DNA of 6,607 nt from Treponema sp. (GTDB lineage: Bacteria > Spirochaetota > Spirochaetia > Treponematales > Breznakiellaceae): NCBI GenBank assembly GCA_031275515.1, contig JAISOQ010000065.1, positions 1 through 6,607 on the forward strand. The letters run 5' to 3'. Below the pieces are notes generated by a model that worked only from the letters and a program-made list of their open reading frames with translations, searched no databases and was not told the origin of the DNA. The translations under genes and the position numbers were made by a program. Position 1 is the first letter of the stretch. The number at the start of each line of letters is the position of its first letter. This document shows, piece by piece, positions 6,362 to 6,607 of this stretch.

Positions 6362-6432
6362 TATGGGGAATTGCGCCGCGTTAAATCTAACCATGAGAAC
6401 ACACTCTATCAGGACTGAGTCTGGAGGAACAC

Positions 6433-6607
6433 ATGGGGTTTGACATGGCAGAGAAAAAAATAGCGGCGGAGTTCGCTCTCCGCTGCCGGAGAGCCGGAAA
6501 AGGCGAAAAATCACGAGTTCCGGACGAGTATCTCGCCCTCTCTGGCAGCAAAAGCCGGAAATACGCGATCTTCAAACTGAACCGCATCGGAAAAACACAG
6601 CTTCGGA
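6433..6607 (+). CDS. N-terminal part of a probable integrase-type transposase (runs off the window)
   Basis: An open frame starts at the ATG at 6433 and continues to the window end (58 residues visible). GGAGG at 6423-6427, five bases upstream, supports this start; a second in-frame ATG at 6445 is possible. The protein is basic, with segments AGKGEKSRVPDEYLALSG and SRKYAIFKLNRIGKTQLR. This resembles the N-terminal helix-turn-helix region of rve-type transposases, where I know patterns such as R.RKA.KKEKS.ILDE...LTG followed by RKYAI..L. The catalytic DDE domain would lie beyond the window. Compared with that remembered pattern some positions look substituted (Cys for Tyr, Val-Pro for Ile-Leu in the ILDE motif), so the copy may be decaying. 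The call depends on a short stretch and on memory of the family. I could not identify a terminal inverted repeat upstream. Confidence 0.5.
   Translation, partial: MGFDMAEKKIAAEFALRCRRAGKGEKSRVPDEYLALSGSKSRKYAIFKLNRIGKTQLR

Noticed and set aside
6301..6402. 34-residue N-terminal extension of the phosphoesterase
   Set aside because: It would run through the TATAAT promoter and ribosome site, and the family's GDVHG motif normally lies close to the N-terminus.
6314..6587. Two 66-codon minus-strand frames at the right edge
   Set aside because: They overlap each other, the phosphoesterase promoter and the transposase fragment, and they lack motifs.

Overview
The window most resembles a chromosomal stretch of a spirochaete, probably a Treponema-type bacterium with mid-range GC such as the termite-gut lineages. 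This is an inference from three things: a large ankyrin-repeat lipoprotein with a relaxed, spirochaete-like lipobox, a GH3 glycosidase suited to plant-polymer breakdown, and the look of the transposase and Wzz-like fragments. No rRNA, tRNA or other decisive taxonomic marker is present.

Layout, left to right. (1) Positions 1-120 hold the last 39 codons of a plus-strand gene. Its tail (a membrane segment, then a short cytoplasmic end) looks like the C-terminus of a Wzz-type polysaccharide chain-length regulator. (2) Positions 121-356 carry no gene but three hairpin terminators: two in tandem reading plus, and one reading minus for the next gene. (3) Positions 357-3176 (minus) encode a 939-residue lipoprotein made almost entirely of about 26 ankyrin repeats. 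(4) Positions 3177-3456 form a divergent intergenic region with candidate promoter elements and a nested inverted repeat. (5) Positions 3457-5544 (plus) encode a complete 695-residue GH3 glycosidase of beta-xylosidase/beta-glucosidase type, without a signal peptide. (6) Positions 5554-5597 are a bidirectional terminator between convergent genes. (7) Positions 5641-6300 (minus) encode a 219-residue calcineurin-like metallophosphoesterase with its own recognisable promoter. (8) From 6433 to the window end (plus) runs the N-terminal part of a probable integrase-type transposase.

The genes look like independent transcription units rather than an operon: each complete gene has its own terminator, and neighbouring genes converge or diverge. 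The ankyrin lipoprotein is predicted to be tethered to an envelope membrane as a binding scaffold. The GH3 enzyme is predicted to act in the cytoplasm on imported oligosaccharides. The phosphoesterase could act on nucleotides or phosphoproteins. Nothing in the sequence ties these three roles together.

I found no convincing new multi-gene system. The most interesting signals are the higher-order pattern inside the ankyrin array, where shortened repeats without the usual Gly-Ala turn recur at intervals, and the inverted and direct repeats upstream of the GH3 gene.
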